A DNA stretch of 64,000 nucleotides from Flammeovirga pacifica (GCF_000807855.2 NZ_JRYR02000002.1:697756-761755); one strand, 5' to 3'. Positions 1 to 8,603 are shown, numbered from the stretch's first letter. The notes: a model not told the origin generated them from the sequence alone. Translations and numbers: made by a program.

Positions 1-1
1 A

Positions 2-205
2 GACGTTAATGGTATTTTACCATTTAATATTTTGATGTGGATTTGGATTGCTATGTTAATGCGAACAATAGAACACATCGAAAAGTATTTTGAAGATAAA
101 AATAAGAAGCTACAAGAAGAAGAAAATGAAAAACAGAGAATCATAGAAGAAAAAAGGAAGATAAAACTCGCAAAATATCATGAAAAATTCAATGTTAATT
201 CCTAA
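2..205 (+). CDS. C-terminal end of a membrane protein with charged helical tail (5' end outside window)
   Basis: An open frame enters from the left edge and stops with TAA at 203-205. It encodes about 67 residues: a hydrophobic stretch (ILPFNILMWIWIAMLMRTIE) and then a Lys/Glu-rich tail that looks like a coiled coil. The next gene, a glycosyltransferase, starts inside it at 180, a 26-base overlap that suggests one operon and translational coupling. A hydrophobic end followed by a charged cytoplasmic tail would fit a polysaccharide polymerase, ligase or other inner-membrane assembly protein, but too little is visible to name it. That it is coding is supported by the open frame, the protein-like composition and the overlap with a real gene. 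Confidence 0.6.
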   Translation, partial: DVNGILPFNILMWIWIAMLMRTIEHIEKYFEDKNKKLQEEENEKQRIIEEKRKIKLAKYHEKFNVNS

Positions 206-1295
206 GAATATAACACTAGCCTGTTGCCAACATTTTAATTCTGGGATTGGTAGGTATAGTTACATGTTAGGTGAAAGTTTAAGAGAAATGAATACAAATG
301 TAAAATTGTACAAAGTATTTAAACCAGACCATAGTGATATAACTTACCATGAGCAGAATTGGATAAAAAAAATTCCCTATAGATCATTTAAAGGTTTACA
401 TCCTTATATACTTCCCTATTTTATTCATCAAAAAATTAAAAACACTCCAAAGGATCAGATTGTTCACGGGCATTGGTTTATCTCAGGTTTGGCAAGTTCC
501 TATCTACCGAACCCCACAGTGGTAACAATGCATGATGTCTCACTATTACATGTTTCAGAAGCAGACGCTTGGTTTACAGGTTATTATAAATGGGCAATTA
601 ATAGGTTCAAGAAAAACAAAATACCTATTATAGTGGTTTCTAATAATGCGAAGTTAGATACCATTAAGTACGCTGATTATCCAGAAGAATTAATTTATGT
701 AAGTAAGGGTTTCATCGATTTTAATCAATTCTATTATGATAAAAATGTCACGAAAGATGAAAACCGCTTTACTATAATATATACTGGAGGATTAGGAGAA
801 CGTAAAAATGTAGGTTTACTTCTGCAAGCGATGAAGGTAATAGAAAAAAAATATCCACATACTTATTTAAAGATTGCAGGAGCCCATCCAGAGTACACGA
901 AATATCCAGAAATGGCTAGAGATCTCGGGATTGAAAATGTAGAGTTTAGTGGTTTCATACCGGATGATGATCTAAATAACTTCTACAATGCTTCTGACTT
1001 GTTTGTTTTTACATCTCTCTATGAAGGATTTGGTTATACTCCACTTGAAGCCATGGCCACAAAAACACCAGTAATTAGTACCAACGGCGGATCGTTAACC
1101 GAAATTGTAGGAGAAGGAGGACAATTAATTGATTATGATGTAATGGATTTAATTGATAAGATAAGTTATTACATTGAAAATGATAGTGCAAGAAAGGAAT
1201 TGGCTCATAAAGGGCATGAATGGGTGAAACAATACACCAAAGAAAATTCTTTAAAAGAAACACTATCAGCCTATAATTACCATGATAGATTATAA
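180..1295 (+). CDS. GT4-family glycosyltransferase
   Basis: A GT-B fold retaining glycosyltransferase of the GT4 (Glycos_transf_1) type, 371 aa, the usual length. The N-terminal acceptor half is followed by the typical start of the donor-binding half (TGGLGERKNVGLLLQAM, about residues 202-218). The EX7E nucleotide-sugar motif lies in YEGFGYTPLEA (Glu about 282 and 290). No signal peptide or membrane segment is visible, so it should act on the cytoplasmic side, adding a sugar to a lipid-linked or polysaccharide acceptor. It overlaps the preceding membrane-protein frame by 26 bases and is followed by a sugar-phosphate transferase, which points to exopolysaccharide, capsule or O-antigen synthesis. 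Donor and acceptor cannot be told. Met5 (192) is an alternative start. Confidence 0.88.
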   Translation: MKNSMLIPKNITLACCQHFNSGIGRYSYMLGESLREMNTNVKLYKVFKPDHSDITYHEQNWIKKIPYRSFKGLHPYILPYFIHQKIKNTPKDQIVHGHWFISGLASSYLPNPTVVTMHDVSLLHVSEADAWFTGYYKWAINRFKKNKIPIIVVSNNAKLDTIKYADYPEELIYVSKGFIDFNQFYYDKNVTKDENRFTIIYTGGLGERKNVGLLLQAMKVIEKKYPHTYLKIAGAHPEYTKYPEMARDLGIENVEFSGFIPDDDLNNFYNASDLFVFTSLYEGFGYTPLEAMATKTPVISTNGGSLTEIVGEGGQLIDYDVMDLIDKISYYIENDSARKELAHKGHEWVKQYTKENSLKETLSAYNYHDRL

Positions 1296-1416
1296 TAATA
1301 CAATAATTTGTTAATGGTTGGAACGAATTGTTTAGAATTAATTTTTATAGGAACTGAATTTTAGTAATCTCTGTTATGATAACAAATACCAGGATTCAAA
1401 CCCACATTCAATCGAT

Positions 1417-2562
1417 ATGACCAAAAGAATATTACTTTTAGATGATGACAAATTCATGCAAAATTTTGTCAAAACACTACTTTCTACAACTTATGAGGTT
1501 TATTGTTTTAGTTCTATAACTGAAGCAACAGAATTTTTAGATAAAAATGAATTACACTTAGTAATTACTGATCTAAATTTAAGTAACGAAAGCGGTGAAA
1601 GCTTTATTAAGGAAATAAAAAAACAACCCAAATATTCTCATTTACCAATAATAACCTTATCAGGTGAAGATTCTTCTGAAAAGAAATTTGAAATTTTAGA
1701 GTTAGGTGTCGATGATTATGTTGTGAAGCCTTTCTTACCAAAAGAATTAATGCTTAGAGTAAAAAATATTTTAAGGAAGTATGACAAATGGTTAGTAAAG
1801 GATAACACCAAAACTGTCGATTTACCAAAAAATAAATTCGACTTAAAAAAAAAATTTTATCTCTTTTCTAAAAGGTCTATAGATATAATTGGAAGTGTTG
1901 TACTACTCACTGTTCTATCACCTGTGTTTCTTATAGTTGCTATTGCGATCAAATTAGAATCAAAAGGACCTATATTTTATATTTCTAGAAGAATTGGAAA
2001 AAATTATAAAGAAATACCATTTTTGAAATTCAGATCGATGAAGGTAAATGCTGATCATTTAGTAAAAGACCTTCAAGTGGAAAATTCTTATGGTGATGAA
2101 GAAAAATTAGATCCCACTACAATACCTGAAGGTAATCTCTTACATGGAGATAATGGATTTAAAATTTGCGAAAATCAACATAAACATGAAAACTCCACGT
2201 CTACTTTCTTTAAACTTGAAAATGATCCTAGGGTAACGAAAGTTGGAGCACTCATTAGAAAAACAAGTATAGATGAATTACCACAACTTGTGAATGTACT
2301 TTTAGGTCATATGTCTATCGTTGGAAATAGGCCTCTGCCAATCTATGAAGCTGAACAGTTAACTAAAGATTATTCTGTAGGCAGATTTGCCGGAGCTGCT
2401 GGTATAACAGGTTTATGGCAAATAAAGAAATCAAAAGATCCATTTATGACAGAGGAAAGAAGAATCCGTTTGGATGTTCAATATGCACAAAATAAATCAT
2501 TGCTAAAAGATATTGCTTTGATGTATCAAACACCATTAGCAATGGTCCAAAAAGAAGAATAA
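1417..2562 (+). CDS. Receiver domain fused to polyprenyl-phosphate sugar-1-phosphate transferase
   Basis: Two domains in one 381-aa chain. Residues about 3-120 are a CheY-like receiver with all key residues: acidic pocket LLDDDK (8-12), phosphoacceptor Asp52 in VITDLNL, Ser82 and Lys104 in VKPF. Residues about 149-381 are a bacterial sugar transferase (monotopic phosphoglycosyl transferase, WcaJ/PglC superfamily): a re-entrant hydrophobic helix after KRSIDIIG, the FLKFRSM motif, and the catalytic Asp-Glu pair in SIDELPQ (286-287). Enzymes of this family load the first sugar phosphate onto undecaprenyl phosphate and so start polysaccharide synthesis. Between FLKFRSM and DPRVTKVG there are about 60 residues, longer than in typical members. 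The N-terminal receiver is unusual and suggests phosphorylation-controlled initiation (inference). The chain is uninterrupted, so this is not two genes joined by an assembly slip. Confidence 0.9.
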   Translation: MTKRILLLDDDKFMQNFVKTLLSTTYEVYCFSSITEATEFLDKNELHLVITDLNLSNESGESFIKEIKKQPKYSHLPIITLSGEDSSEKKFEILELGVDDYVVKPFLPKELMLRVKNILRKYDKWLVKDNTKTVDLPKNKFDLKKKFYLFSKRSIDIIGSVVLLTVLSPVFLIVAIAIKLESKGPIFYISRRIGKNYKEIPFLKFRSMKVNADHLVKDLQVENSYGDEEKLDPTTIPEGNLLHGDNGFKICENQHKHENSTSTFFKLENDPRVTKVGALIRKTSIDELPQLVNVLLGHMSIVGNRPLPIYEAEQLTKDYSVGRFAGAAGITGLWQIKKSKDPFMTEERRIRLDVQYAQNKSLLKDIALMYQTPLAMVQKEE

Positions 2563-2567
2563 GAAAA

Positions 2568-2597
2568 AAGCAGGTGTAAAAACCTGCTTATTTTTTT
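2568..2597. terminator. Bidirectional hairpin terminator
   Basis: The stem AAGCAGGT (2568-2575) pairs with ACCTGCTT (2582-2589) around a 6-base loop, with A-rich sequence on the left and a T-run on the right. It serves the receiver-transferase gene from the left and can serve rlmF from the right; it overlaps the rlmF stop codon. Confidence 0.8.
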
Positions 2598-3457
2598 ATA
2601 TAAGACCAAGCTATAAATCTACTTTTCTTTTGTCCTTGACCCATATCTATAATTCTATAGTGAGCTTTGGCTTTTTTCAATTTTTTTTGAAGTGGTAAAA
2701 TATGATCTTGATTGGATACTAAACTTGTAAACCAAATCACCTCATTTTTAAGAGATGTGCTTTCATCAATCATTTTTATGATGAATTCAAGTTCACCACC
2801 TTCTACCCAAAGTTCATTATTAAGACCGCCAAAATTTCTGTTTTCTCCATTTTTTTGCTTCAAGTTTTTATTCTTACGTCTAGAAGCATCTAAAGCTTCC
2901 TTTTCATTTTTATAAAAAGGAGGATTACACATAGTAAAAGCAATTCTATCAGAAGCTACGATTAAGCCCTTCAATATTGAATTCACATCGTTTTGTTTCT
3001 TAATGTGAATTTGTTTGGGTGTTATCTTATTCTCTCTTAGAATATTGATACCATTATTGATTGCTACATCATCTATTTCTGAAGCTGAAAATTTCCAACC
3101 AAGAAAACTATAACCTAGTAATGGGTAGATTAAATTAGCACCTGTACCTACATCAAAACCCTTTATTTCTCTGTAGGATAAATTGGTGGTTTCTTTTATT
3201 AAATCATTAATACCAAGTAAATAATCTAATCGGCCTGGAACTGGTGGACAAAGATAGCCTTTTGGAATATCCCAAAATTTGATTTTATAGTGGGCCTTTA
3301 ATAATGCTTTGTTTAATAATTTTACAGATTCTGCATCATGAAAATTAATACTTTTAGTATTCCCTTTTGTAAGTATTATATGAGATTTAAGTTGAGGCAT
3401 TTGAGAACACAACTTATCTATATCGTACCCTGACTTATGTGGATTTTTATGGTGCAT
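2588..3457 (-). CDS. rlmF: 23S rRNA (adenine(1618)-N6)-methyltransferase RlmF
   Basis: An S-adenosylmethionine-dependent methyltransferase that, in the RlmF/YbiN family, N6-methylates A1618 of 23S rRNA. The 289-aa protein starts with the family-typical HHKNPHKSGYDI segment, has PVPGRLDYLLGINDL before the fold, a DVGTGANLIYPLLG SAM-binding motif and the N6-adenine catalytic motif NPPF within TMCNPPFYKN. Length is normal for the family. It is a single gene convergent with the receiver-transferase gene, with a shared hairpin between them. It is a core function unrelated to the surrounding polysaccharide genes. Confidence 0.93.
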   Translation of the reverse strand: MHHKNPHKSGYDIDKLCSQMPQLKSHIILTKGNTKSINFHDAESVKLLNKALLKAHYKIKFWDIPKGYLCPPVPGRLDYLLGINDLIKETTNLSYREIKGFDVGTGANLIYPLLGYSFLGWKFSASEIDDVAINNGINILRENKITPKQIHIKKQNDVNSILKGLIVASDRIAFTMCNPPFYKNEKEALDASRRKNKNLKQKNGENRNFGGLNNELWVEGGELEFIIKMIDESTSLKNEVIWFTSLVSNQDHILPLQKKLKKAKAHYRIIDMGQGQKKSRFIAWSYIKK

Positions 3458-3523
3458 CTGAAGATTATTTTTATAACTTTTAAAAAAGTTACATTATTTC
3501 TATTGAATATTAAATGCGAATAT

Positions 3524-3556
3524 AAAAAAAGGTATTGATCACTCAATACCTTTTTT
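3524..3556 (-). terminator. Hairpin terminator after the 3591-4037 gene
   Basis: The near-perfect stem GGTATTGA / TCAATACC (3531-3538 and 3543-3550) is flanked by A7 on the left and T6 on the right, so it reads as an intrinsic terminator on the minus strand downstream of the secreted hypothetical gene. Confidence 0.78.
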
Positions 3557-3590
3557 CATATTAGGGTCATCACTTTATAATTGATAACAT

Positions 3591-4037
3591 CTAATTATTT
3601 TTTTCACTTGTTATTACTCTAAAGTTTTTTTCATATTCAGGAAAATACTTTCTTGTTCTAACATCTACTATATTTTTAGTCCCATTATACATGACAACAT
3701 GTAAAGTGAAATCATTATTTACTTTATAATACACATTGGTTAATTGGGAAGTCTTTTTTATGGCTGTTAATTGAAGTTCTTTCACTCCTTCTTTAAAATA
3801 CATAACCAATTGATCATTTTGAGGGTTAAAAATATATTGTGTATCCCCCTCTTTCTCAATATCTAAATAAACATTCAAAGCATCATTAATTTCTTTTTGA
3901 TTGGTAAGGTCTTTACCAATTAGATCAGTTATCATCACATTTTCATCGTTTGATTTCTTGTGATTATTACGCTCATTAGCATTAACTATACCAGAGAATA
4001 TTAATAATGTTAGAGTGAATATTTGTACAGCTTTCAT
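3591..4037 (-). CDS. Secreted hypothetical protein
   Basis: I do not recognise this 148-aa protein. It begins with a clear Sec signal peptide (about residues 1-20, cleaved near VNANE). The mature part is polar and Lys/Asp-rich with alternating patterns suggesting beta strands (QLVMYFKEGVKEL, FTLHVVMYNGTKNIV). There is no lipobox and no sorting tail, so a periplasmic location is likely. It is a single-gene unit ending in the hairpin at 3524-3556. The start gives the only good signal peptide. Its overall pattern (signal peptide, small beta domain) resembles the unknown protein at 55499-55864, but I cannot align them convincingly. Confidence 0.65.
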   Translation of the reverse strand: MKAVQIFTLTLLIFSGIVNANERNNHKKSNDENVMITDLIGKDLTNQKEINDALNVYLDIEKEGDTQYIFNPQNDQLVMYFKEGVKELQLTAIKKTSQLTNVYYKVNNDFTLHVVMYNGTKNIVDVRTRKYFPEYEKNFRVITSEKNN

Positions 4038-4185
4038 GAGATTGTTGATTTGTTATAAATTTACATTATTTTTTAACGTTTTATCAACATTGATAGTTGA
4101 AAAAAAATCATCTTGTTAAAAATTGTTAGGACTTTAATTGCATGTCATTATATTACTATAAATGTATCAGTCGTATAAATCAATG

Positions 4186-4707
4186 CTATTTTTTGATGTA
4201 TAAACGTATTACTTTATTAATAGTATAAAAAATATTAAACAAAATTAATACAATTAAAGAAAACCAGAGAGAGTAGGGAGGAATATAAGAAACATCTAAA
4301 TGTAAATGATCAATAGTTAAAAACACAATAAATACTGTCAAAAATATAGACCAACCCAATTGAAAGTTTATGAATTTATTCCCTTCATTTCGCACAAAAC
4401 TTGATAAATTGAAATGAGTTGATAGATAGTAAGACGGTCCTATTATATTACCATAGGGTATAAAAAACATAGTAAATATTGAAAAGTAAATAATCAAGAG
4501 TTGTTTACTATCAAGGCTTTTACTATAAATTAAAGAGTCTTTATCTACATTCAATACAATAGATAATTTTTGTAAATCATTATCTGAAGGATAGATAACA
4601 TTATTCTCAATTAATTGAATATGCCATAATGGTAAGGCAGATTTTTGCGATAGAGTTTCTTGGGAAAGACCTTTAGAGAATCTTACATTCTTAATATAGT
4701 TGTTCAT
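4186..4707 (-). CDS. Membrane-anchored XRE-type HTH protein
   Basis: Residues about 4-58 form a Cro/C1-type helix-turn-helix (IKNVRFSKGLSQETLSQKSA, then IQLIENN and DLQKLSIVLNV). The rest holds about three hydrophobic segments (about 68-90, 115-133 and 143-165). An XRE DNA-binding domain followed by membrane helices recurs in Bacteroidota and suggests a regulator that senses membrane state or a partner protein; the target is unknown. It is transcribed alone, divergently from the GtrA-like gene at 4874. The domain call is firm, the role is inference. Confidence 0.75.
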   Translation of the reverse strand: MNNYIKNVRFSKGLSQETLSQKSALPLWHIQLIENNVIYPSDNDLQKLSIVLNVDKDSLIYSKSLDSKQLLIIYFSIFTMFFIPYGNIIGPSYYLSTHFNLSSFVRNEGNKFINFQLGWSIFLTVFIVFLTIDHLHLDVSYIPPYSLWFSLIVLILFNIFYTINKVIRLYIKK

Positions 4708-4851
4708 GTACTTCAGGTTCAGAAAAAGTTAGTCTATTTTGTACAGCGATATAAAATTAAATCATTTTTAGATAAATCTCAATAATCTCTAATAAAATTT
4801 AAATAAAAGTATAATTAATATTATAAAAAATGGGTTCCAACGAAAATAAAT

Positions 4852-4859
4852 TATATTTG
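4852..4859 (+). promoter_or_regulatory. Candidate Bacteroidota -7 element
   Basis: TATATTTG matches the TAnnTTTG consensus of the primary Bacteroidota sigma factor and sits 14 bases before the ATG of the GtrA-like gene. No convincing -33 TTG element is seen, and such short motifs occur by chance in AT-rich DNA. Confidence 0.35.
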
Positions 4860-4873
4860 ATTTTTGCATTAAT

Positions 4874-5365
4874 ATGAAAAACAAGTTAATTAATTTTATT
4901 GACCTATTTTATGGGTTATTCAAGCCTTTTATGCCGCTTAAAACTTACAGATATGCTGTTTGTGGAGGGGGGAATCTAGTATTTGATATCCTTTTATATT
5001 TTACGATATATCATTATGTACTTTTTCAAAAGAATTTAGACTTAGGAATAATTACTCTAAGTTCTCATATTGCTGCGTTATTTATTGTTTATCCAATCAC
5101 GCTTACATCTGGTTTTTTACTACAAAAATATATTACATTTCAAGAATCAGACTTAAGAGGTCGTGTTCAGTTTTTTAGATATGTGCAAGTGAGTATTGGA
5201 GCAATTTTTATTAATTACATTTTAATGAAAGTATTTGTAGATGTCCTTCACTTCTACCCTACTATATCTAAGATATTAACTATTTTTGTCTCTATTATTT
5301 ACAGTTATATCTCTCAGAATTTGTATTCGTTTAAAGTGACGAAAAAAAAACAAAAGGATAATTAA
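4874..5365 (+). CDS. GtrA-like membrane protein
   Basis: A small polytopic membrane protein of 163 aa with about four hydrophobic helices (roughly 25-50, 65-87, 103-125, 132-152), the size and spacing of the GtrA family. The opening RYAVCGGGNLVFDILLYF and the later KYITFQ and NLYSFK segments are typical of that family. GtrA proteins are thought to move or position undecaprenyl-phosphate-linked sugars for surface glycan modification. Context fits: a GT4 enzyme and an initiating sugar-phosphate transferase lie 2-4 kb upstream. Its 3' end overlaps that of the convergent receiver gene by four bases, so both genes lack room for a separate terminator. Confidence 0.82.
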   Translation: MKNKLINFIDLFYGLFKPFMPLKTYRYAVCGGGNLVFDILLYFTIYHYVLFQKNLDLGIITLSSHIAALFIVYPITLTSGFLLQKYITFQESDLRGRVQFFRYVQVSIGAIFINYILMKVFVDVLHFYPTISKILTIFVSIIYSYISQNLYSFKVTKKKQKDN

Positions 5366-5748
5366 TGATTATATTCTTTACAGTAATACTCTAGTGATCT
5401 TTTTAAAAGGTTATTTACTCTCAAATCTAATTCTTTTATAAGAAATGGTTTGGCAATGAAATCGTCTACTCCTAATAAATAACATTGTATCTTAGCATCT
5501 GTTTCACCTGATAAAATTATAATCGGTACATCATTATCTAAATCCTTGATTTTATTGACAAAGTCAATTCCGTTTTCTCCATCTAAATTCAAATCTGTAA
5601 TAATTAAATCTTGTCTTACATTACTGAATATCTGAATTGCATCTGAAATACAATCTGAGGTAATCACATTATGTTGTGTTTTGAATACTGCTTTAACAAG
5701 GTTTTTCATAAAAGCATTATTCTCCAAGAAAAGAATATTCTTTTTCAT
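5362..5748 (-). CDS. Stand-alone receiver-domain protein with altered acidic pocket
   Basis: A single CheY-like receiver of 128 aa without an output domain. The phosphoacceptor Asp is present in IITDLNLDGENG, with Ser in IILSGE and Lys in AKPF, but the Mg-binding acidic pair reads LEN (Glu9-Asn10) where the fused receiver at 1417-2562 has LDD. It is otherwise closely similar to that receiver: both share TDLNL, LSGE, LGVDD, KPFL and KEL-LRV-N-L. It is probably a duplicated copy that acts with, or competes with, the fused one (inference). Loss of one acidic residue could weaken phosphorylation or make it a constitutive form. Confidence 0.87.
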   Translation of the reverse strand: MKKNILFLENNAFMKNLVKAVFKTQHNVITSDCISDAIQIFSNVRQDLIITDLNLDGENGIDFVNKIKDLDNDVPIIILSGETDAKIQCYLLGVDDFIAKPFLIKELDLRVNNLLKRSLEYYCKEYNH

Positions 5749-6039
5749 AATTCATTTAAAATTGGGTTTAACTATCAAACATTTGGAATGTGAATTTCGT
5801 TCAGCTCTTTGATGTACCTAATCTCTATCTTTCTTATATTTATTTTTGATGAAACTTATGAAGGCGTACTAACTCATCAAAAATTTGATTAATATTATAA
5901 CAAAAATTGAAAAAGTGATGTAATTTTTTTTCAATAATCGTCTTTTATACTTTTTGATTACCTTCGTTTATTACAATTAAAGGATGAATTAATCAAGTCA
6001 TAATCAATAATTTAAACTCGTAACATCATTCATTACTAT

Positions 6040-8532
6040 ATGAAAAGGATCATTAGCATTATCTGTGTATTACTCTTGTTTGTAGGCTGTACAACGCATA
6101 AAATATATGATATGGACCAATTAACTTCTGATGGTATTACTAAAGAGTTAGCGGAAATGCGTTTCCAAGAATTAGGTAATATTAATTATGAGCTACATTT
6201 TATTCTTCCTAAAGATAAGGCCAAAGAAATACAAGCCACTTCTTTAATTACACTACATAAGAATACTAATAACTACCCTCTTATCTTAGATTTTAAAGTT
6301 GATCAACCTCGCATTAATAATGTAATTGTCAATAATCAAAAAATTGAAGTTACAGTTAAGAATGAACATATTATAATTGATAAGGAACACCTAAAAGAAG
6401 GTGAGAATAAGATTTCTTATCAATTTATTGCAGGAGATCAATCTCTAAATAGAAAGGAGAACTATATGTACACTCTATTAGTACCTGATAGGGCAAGAAC
6501 ATTATTTCCTTGTTTTGACCAGCCAGATTTAAAAGCCACTTATCAATTAAGTTTAGACCTTCCTAAAGATTGGAAAGCAATAGCTGGTGAATATGGTAAA
6601 GAAGTGGAAAATGAAGATAGAAAGATCATTCAATTCGGAAAGACAAAAAAAATAAGTACCTATTTGTTTTCATTTGTAGCCGGTGAATTTAAAGAAGAAA
6701 TTTTTAAAGAAAATGGATTAGAGTTTCATATGCTCCATATGGAAGAAGACTCTAAAATTAAAGCCAATAAAGACGCTATTTTTCATCTTCATAAAAAATC
6801 ACTAGCATGGTTAACGGAATATACCAATATACCTCTTCCTTTTAATAAACTTGATTTTGCCTTAATACCACCTTTCCAATATGGTGGAATGGAACACGTT
6901 GGAGCCATACAGTATAGAGCATCATCTTTAATACTTGATGAAAATGCGAATGACACCCAGAAAATGCAAAGAGCAAAACTTATTGCTCATGAGGTGGCTC
7001 ATATGTGGTTTGGTAATTTAGTTACTATGAAATGGTTTGATGATGTTTGGTTAAAAGAAGTCTTTGCTAATTTTATTGCCGCAAAAGCTGTTGCCCCTGA
7101 GTATCCTGAAATCAATCATGACTTACAATTCTATTTAGCTCATCAAAATAAAGCCTATGTAGTTGATAGAACTGATGGAAGACATGCCATCCAACAAGGC
7201 TTAGATAACCTAAATCTAGCGGGCACTTTGTATGGTGCTATAATTTATTCTAAAGCTCCAGTGGTTATGTCACAGCTTGAATTAATGGTTGGAGAAGAAC
7301 AGTTGAAAATGGGTTTAAGAAGTTATCTTAAAAATTACTCTTATGGTAATGCCACTTTCGATAATCTTATTGATGAAATAGCAAAAGCTTCTAATATTAA
7401 TTTAAAGAGTTGGGCAAATGAATGGGTAAAGAAGAAGAGGATGCCAAGAGTATCTTTTTCTTATGAGAATAAAATGCTCAAAATTAAATACTTTAACCCT
7501 GCTCTTCAACAAAAAATACAAATCAATAATCAATGGTATTTGTTAGATGATAAAGATCTTCTTATTGATTTACCCGAAGGGAGTTTTCCTTTAGACCAGT
7601 CATGTAAAGGTTATGGCTATTTTAAATTAGGGTATGATATAACATCAACAATACAAAAGAACATCAACAAGTATACAGATGCAGAAAGAGGAATAGCATA
7701 TGGCACATTATATGAAAATTTCCTTAATAAAAATGTTCTGTATCCTAAAGATTATATGCCCTTTCTTATCCAACAGCTCTCGATAGAACAAAATAGTTTA
7801 TTACATAATATGTTACTATCACAATTTAAAGAAGTGTATTGGTTTTATTTTAATGAAGAGCAAAGAATTAATTTTACCAATGAGTATCAATCAGACTTTA
7901 TTCGATTGATGGCAAAAGCGAAGACTAAACCCTTAAAATCTTTCTATTTTAAAGTGGTAAGTAATTTTCAACAAAATGAGACCACTCTGTCCTTTTTCAT
8001 TCCATATCTTACCGGGAAATCTAAAGATATTAAGCTTAGTGATAAGGAAAAGGTACATTTATTTCATTACTTAAGAATGCAAGGTCTACGAGATAAAGGT
8101 ATTCAAAAAACAGTTTCTGAAAGTATTTCATCCACCTATTATAAAGATCTTTTTGCTTACCTCCTTCCTACAACTTCTGATATTGAATTATTAAAAAGAG
8201 GGTATGTTATAAATTTAGGATTACAAAAGGAAAGAGAAAATGAAACATGGGTTGAATATGGATTATATTATATTAATCATCCATTACAAGCCAAAGAAAC
8301 AATAGAGTATATTCCGATTACTTTGTCTTATTTACCAAAGGTTCAAGAAACGGGTGATATTTTCTTTCCCTATAATTATTTAAGAAATAGTATAGGAATG
8401 AGGACAGAAAAAAGTGTACTATCAAGAACCAATCAATTTATTTATCAATTGCAATCACAAAAAATGGATACTAAACTTATCAATAAAATAAAACAAAATT
8501 TAGATCCGATAAAAAGACGATCTGGCCAATAA
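6040..8532 (+). CDS. M1-family zinc aminopeptidase lipoprotein
   Basis: A gluzincin aminopeptidase of 830 aa. The N-terminus is a lipoprotein signal ending in VGC (Cys17), so it is probably membrane-anchored outside the cytoplasm. The zinc site is HEVAH (317-321) plus Glu340 in WLKEVFA, the HExxH-x18-E pattern of M1. The exopeptidase motif, usually GAMEN, reads GGMEH (282-286). An N-terminal beta domain (about 50-230), catalytic domain (about 231-460) and long helical C-terminal domain follow M1 order. It would trim N-terminal residues from peptides in the periplasm or at the surface. It is a single gene closed by a strong hairpin at 8550-8587. Confidence 0.9.
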   Translation: MKRIISIICVLLLFVGCTTHKIYDMDQLTSDGITKELAEMRFQELGNINYELHFILPKDKAKEIQATSLITLHKNTNNYPLILDFKVDQPRINNVIVNNQKIEVTVKNEHIIIDKEHLKEGENKISYQFIAGDQSLNRKENYMYTLLVPDRARTLFPCFDQPDLKATYQLSLDLPKDWKAIAGEYGKEVENEDRKIIQFGKTKKISTYLFSFVAGEFKEEIFKENGLEFHMLHMEEDSKIKANKDAIFHLHKKSLAWLTEYTNIPLPFNKLDFALIPPFQYGGMEHVGAIQYRASSLILDENANDTQKMQRAKLIAHEVAHMWFGNLVTMKWFDDVWLKEVFANFIAAKAVAPEYPEINHDLQFYLAHQNKAYVVDRTDGRHAIQQGLDNLNLAGTLYGAIIYSKAPVVMSQLELMVGEEQLKMGLRSYLKNYSYGNATFDNLIDEIAKASNINLKSWANEWVKKKRMPRVSFSYENKMLKIKYFNPALQQKIQINNQWYLLDDKDLLIDLPEGSFPLDQSCKGYGYFKLGYDITSTIQKNINKYTDAERGIAYGTLYENFLNKNVLYPKDYMPFLIQQLSIEQNSLLHNMLLSQFKEVYWFYFNEEQRINFTNEYQSDFIRLMAKAKTKPLKSFYFKVVSNFQQNETTLSFFIPYLTGKSKDIKLSDKEKVHLFHYLRMQGLRDKGIQKTVSESISSTYYKDLFAYLLPTTSDIELLKRGYVINLGLQKERENETWVEYGLYYINHPLQAKETIEYIPITLSYLPKVQETGDIFFPYNYLRNSIGMRTEKSVLSRTNQFIYQLQSQKMDTKLINKIKQNLDPIKRRSGQ

Positions 8533-8549
8533 TAAATTCGATAAGAGGC

Positions 8550-8587
8550 AAAAAGGCGATCTCAATAACTTTGAGATCGCCTTTTTT
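8550..8587. terminator. Bidirectional hairpin terminator
   Basis: A 15-16 bp stem (AAAAAGGCGATCTCAA / TTGAGATCGCCTTTTT) with a five-base loop lies between the convergent M1 peptidase and the lipoprotein at 8604. It is one of the strongest hairpins in the window. Confidence 0.9.
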
Positions 8588-8603
8588 ATATATCTATAAT
8601 GAA

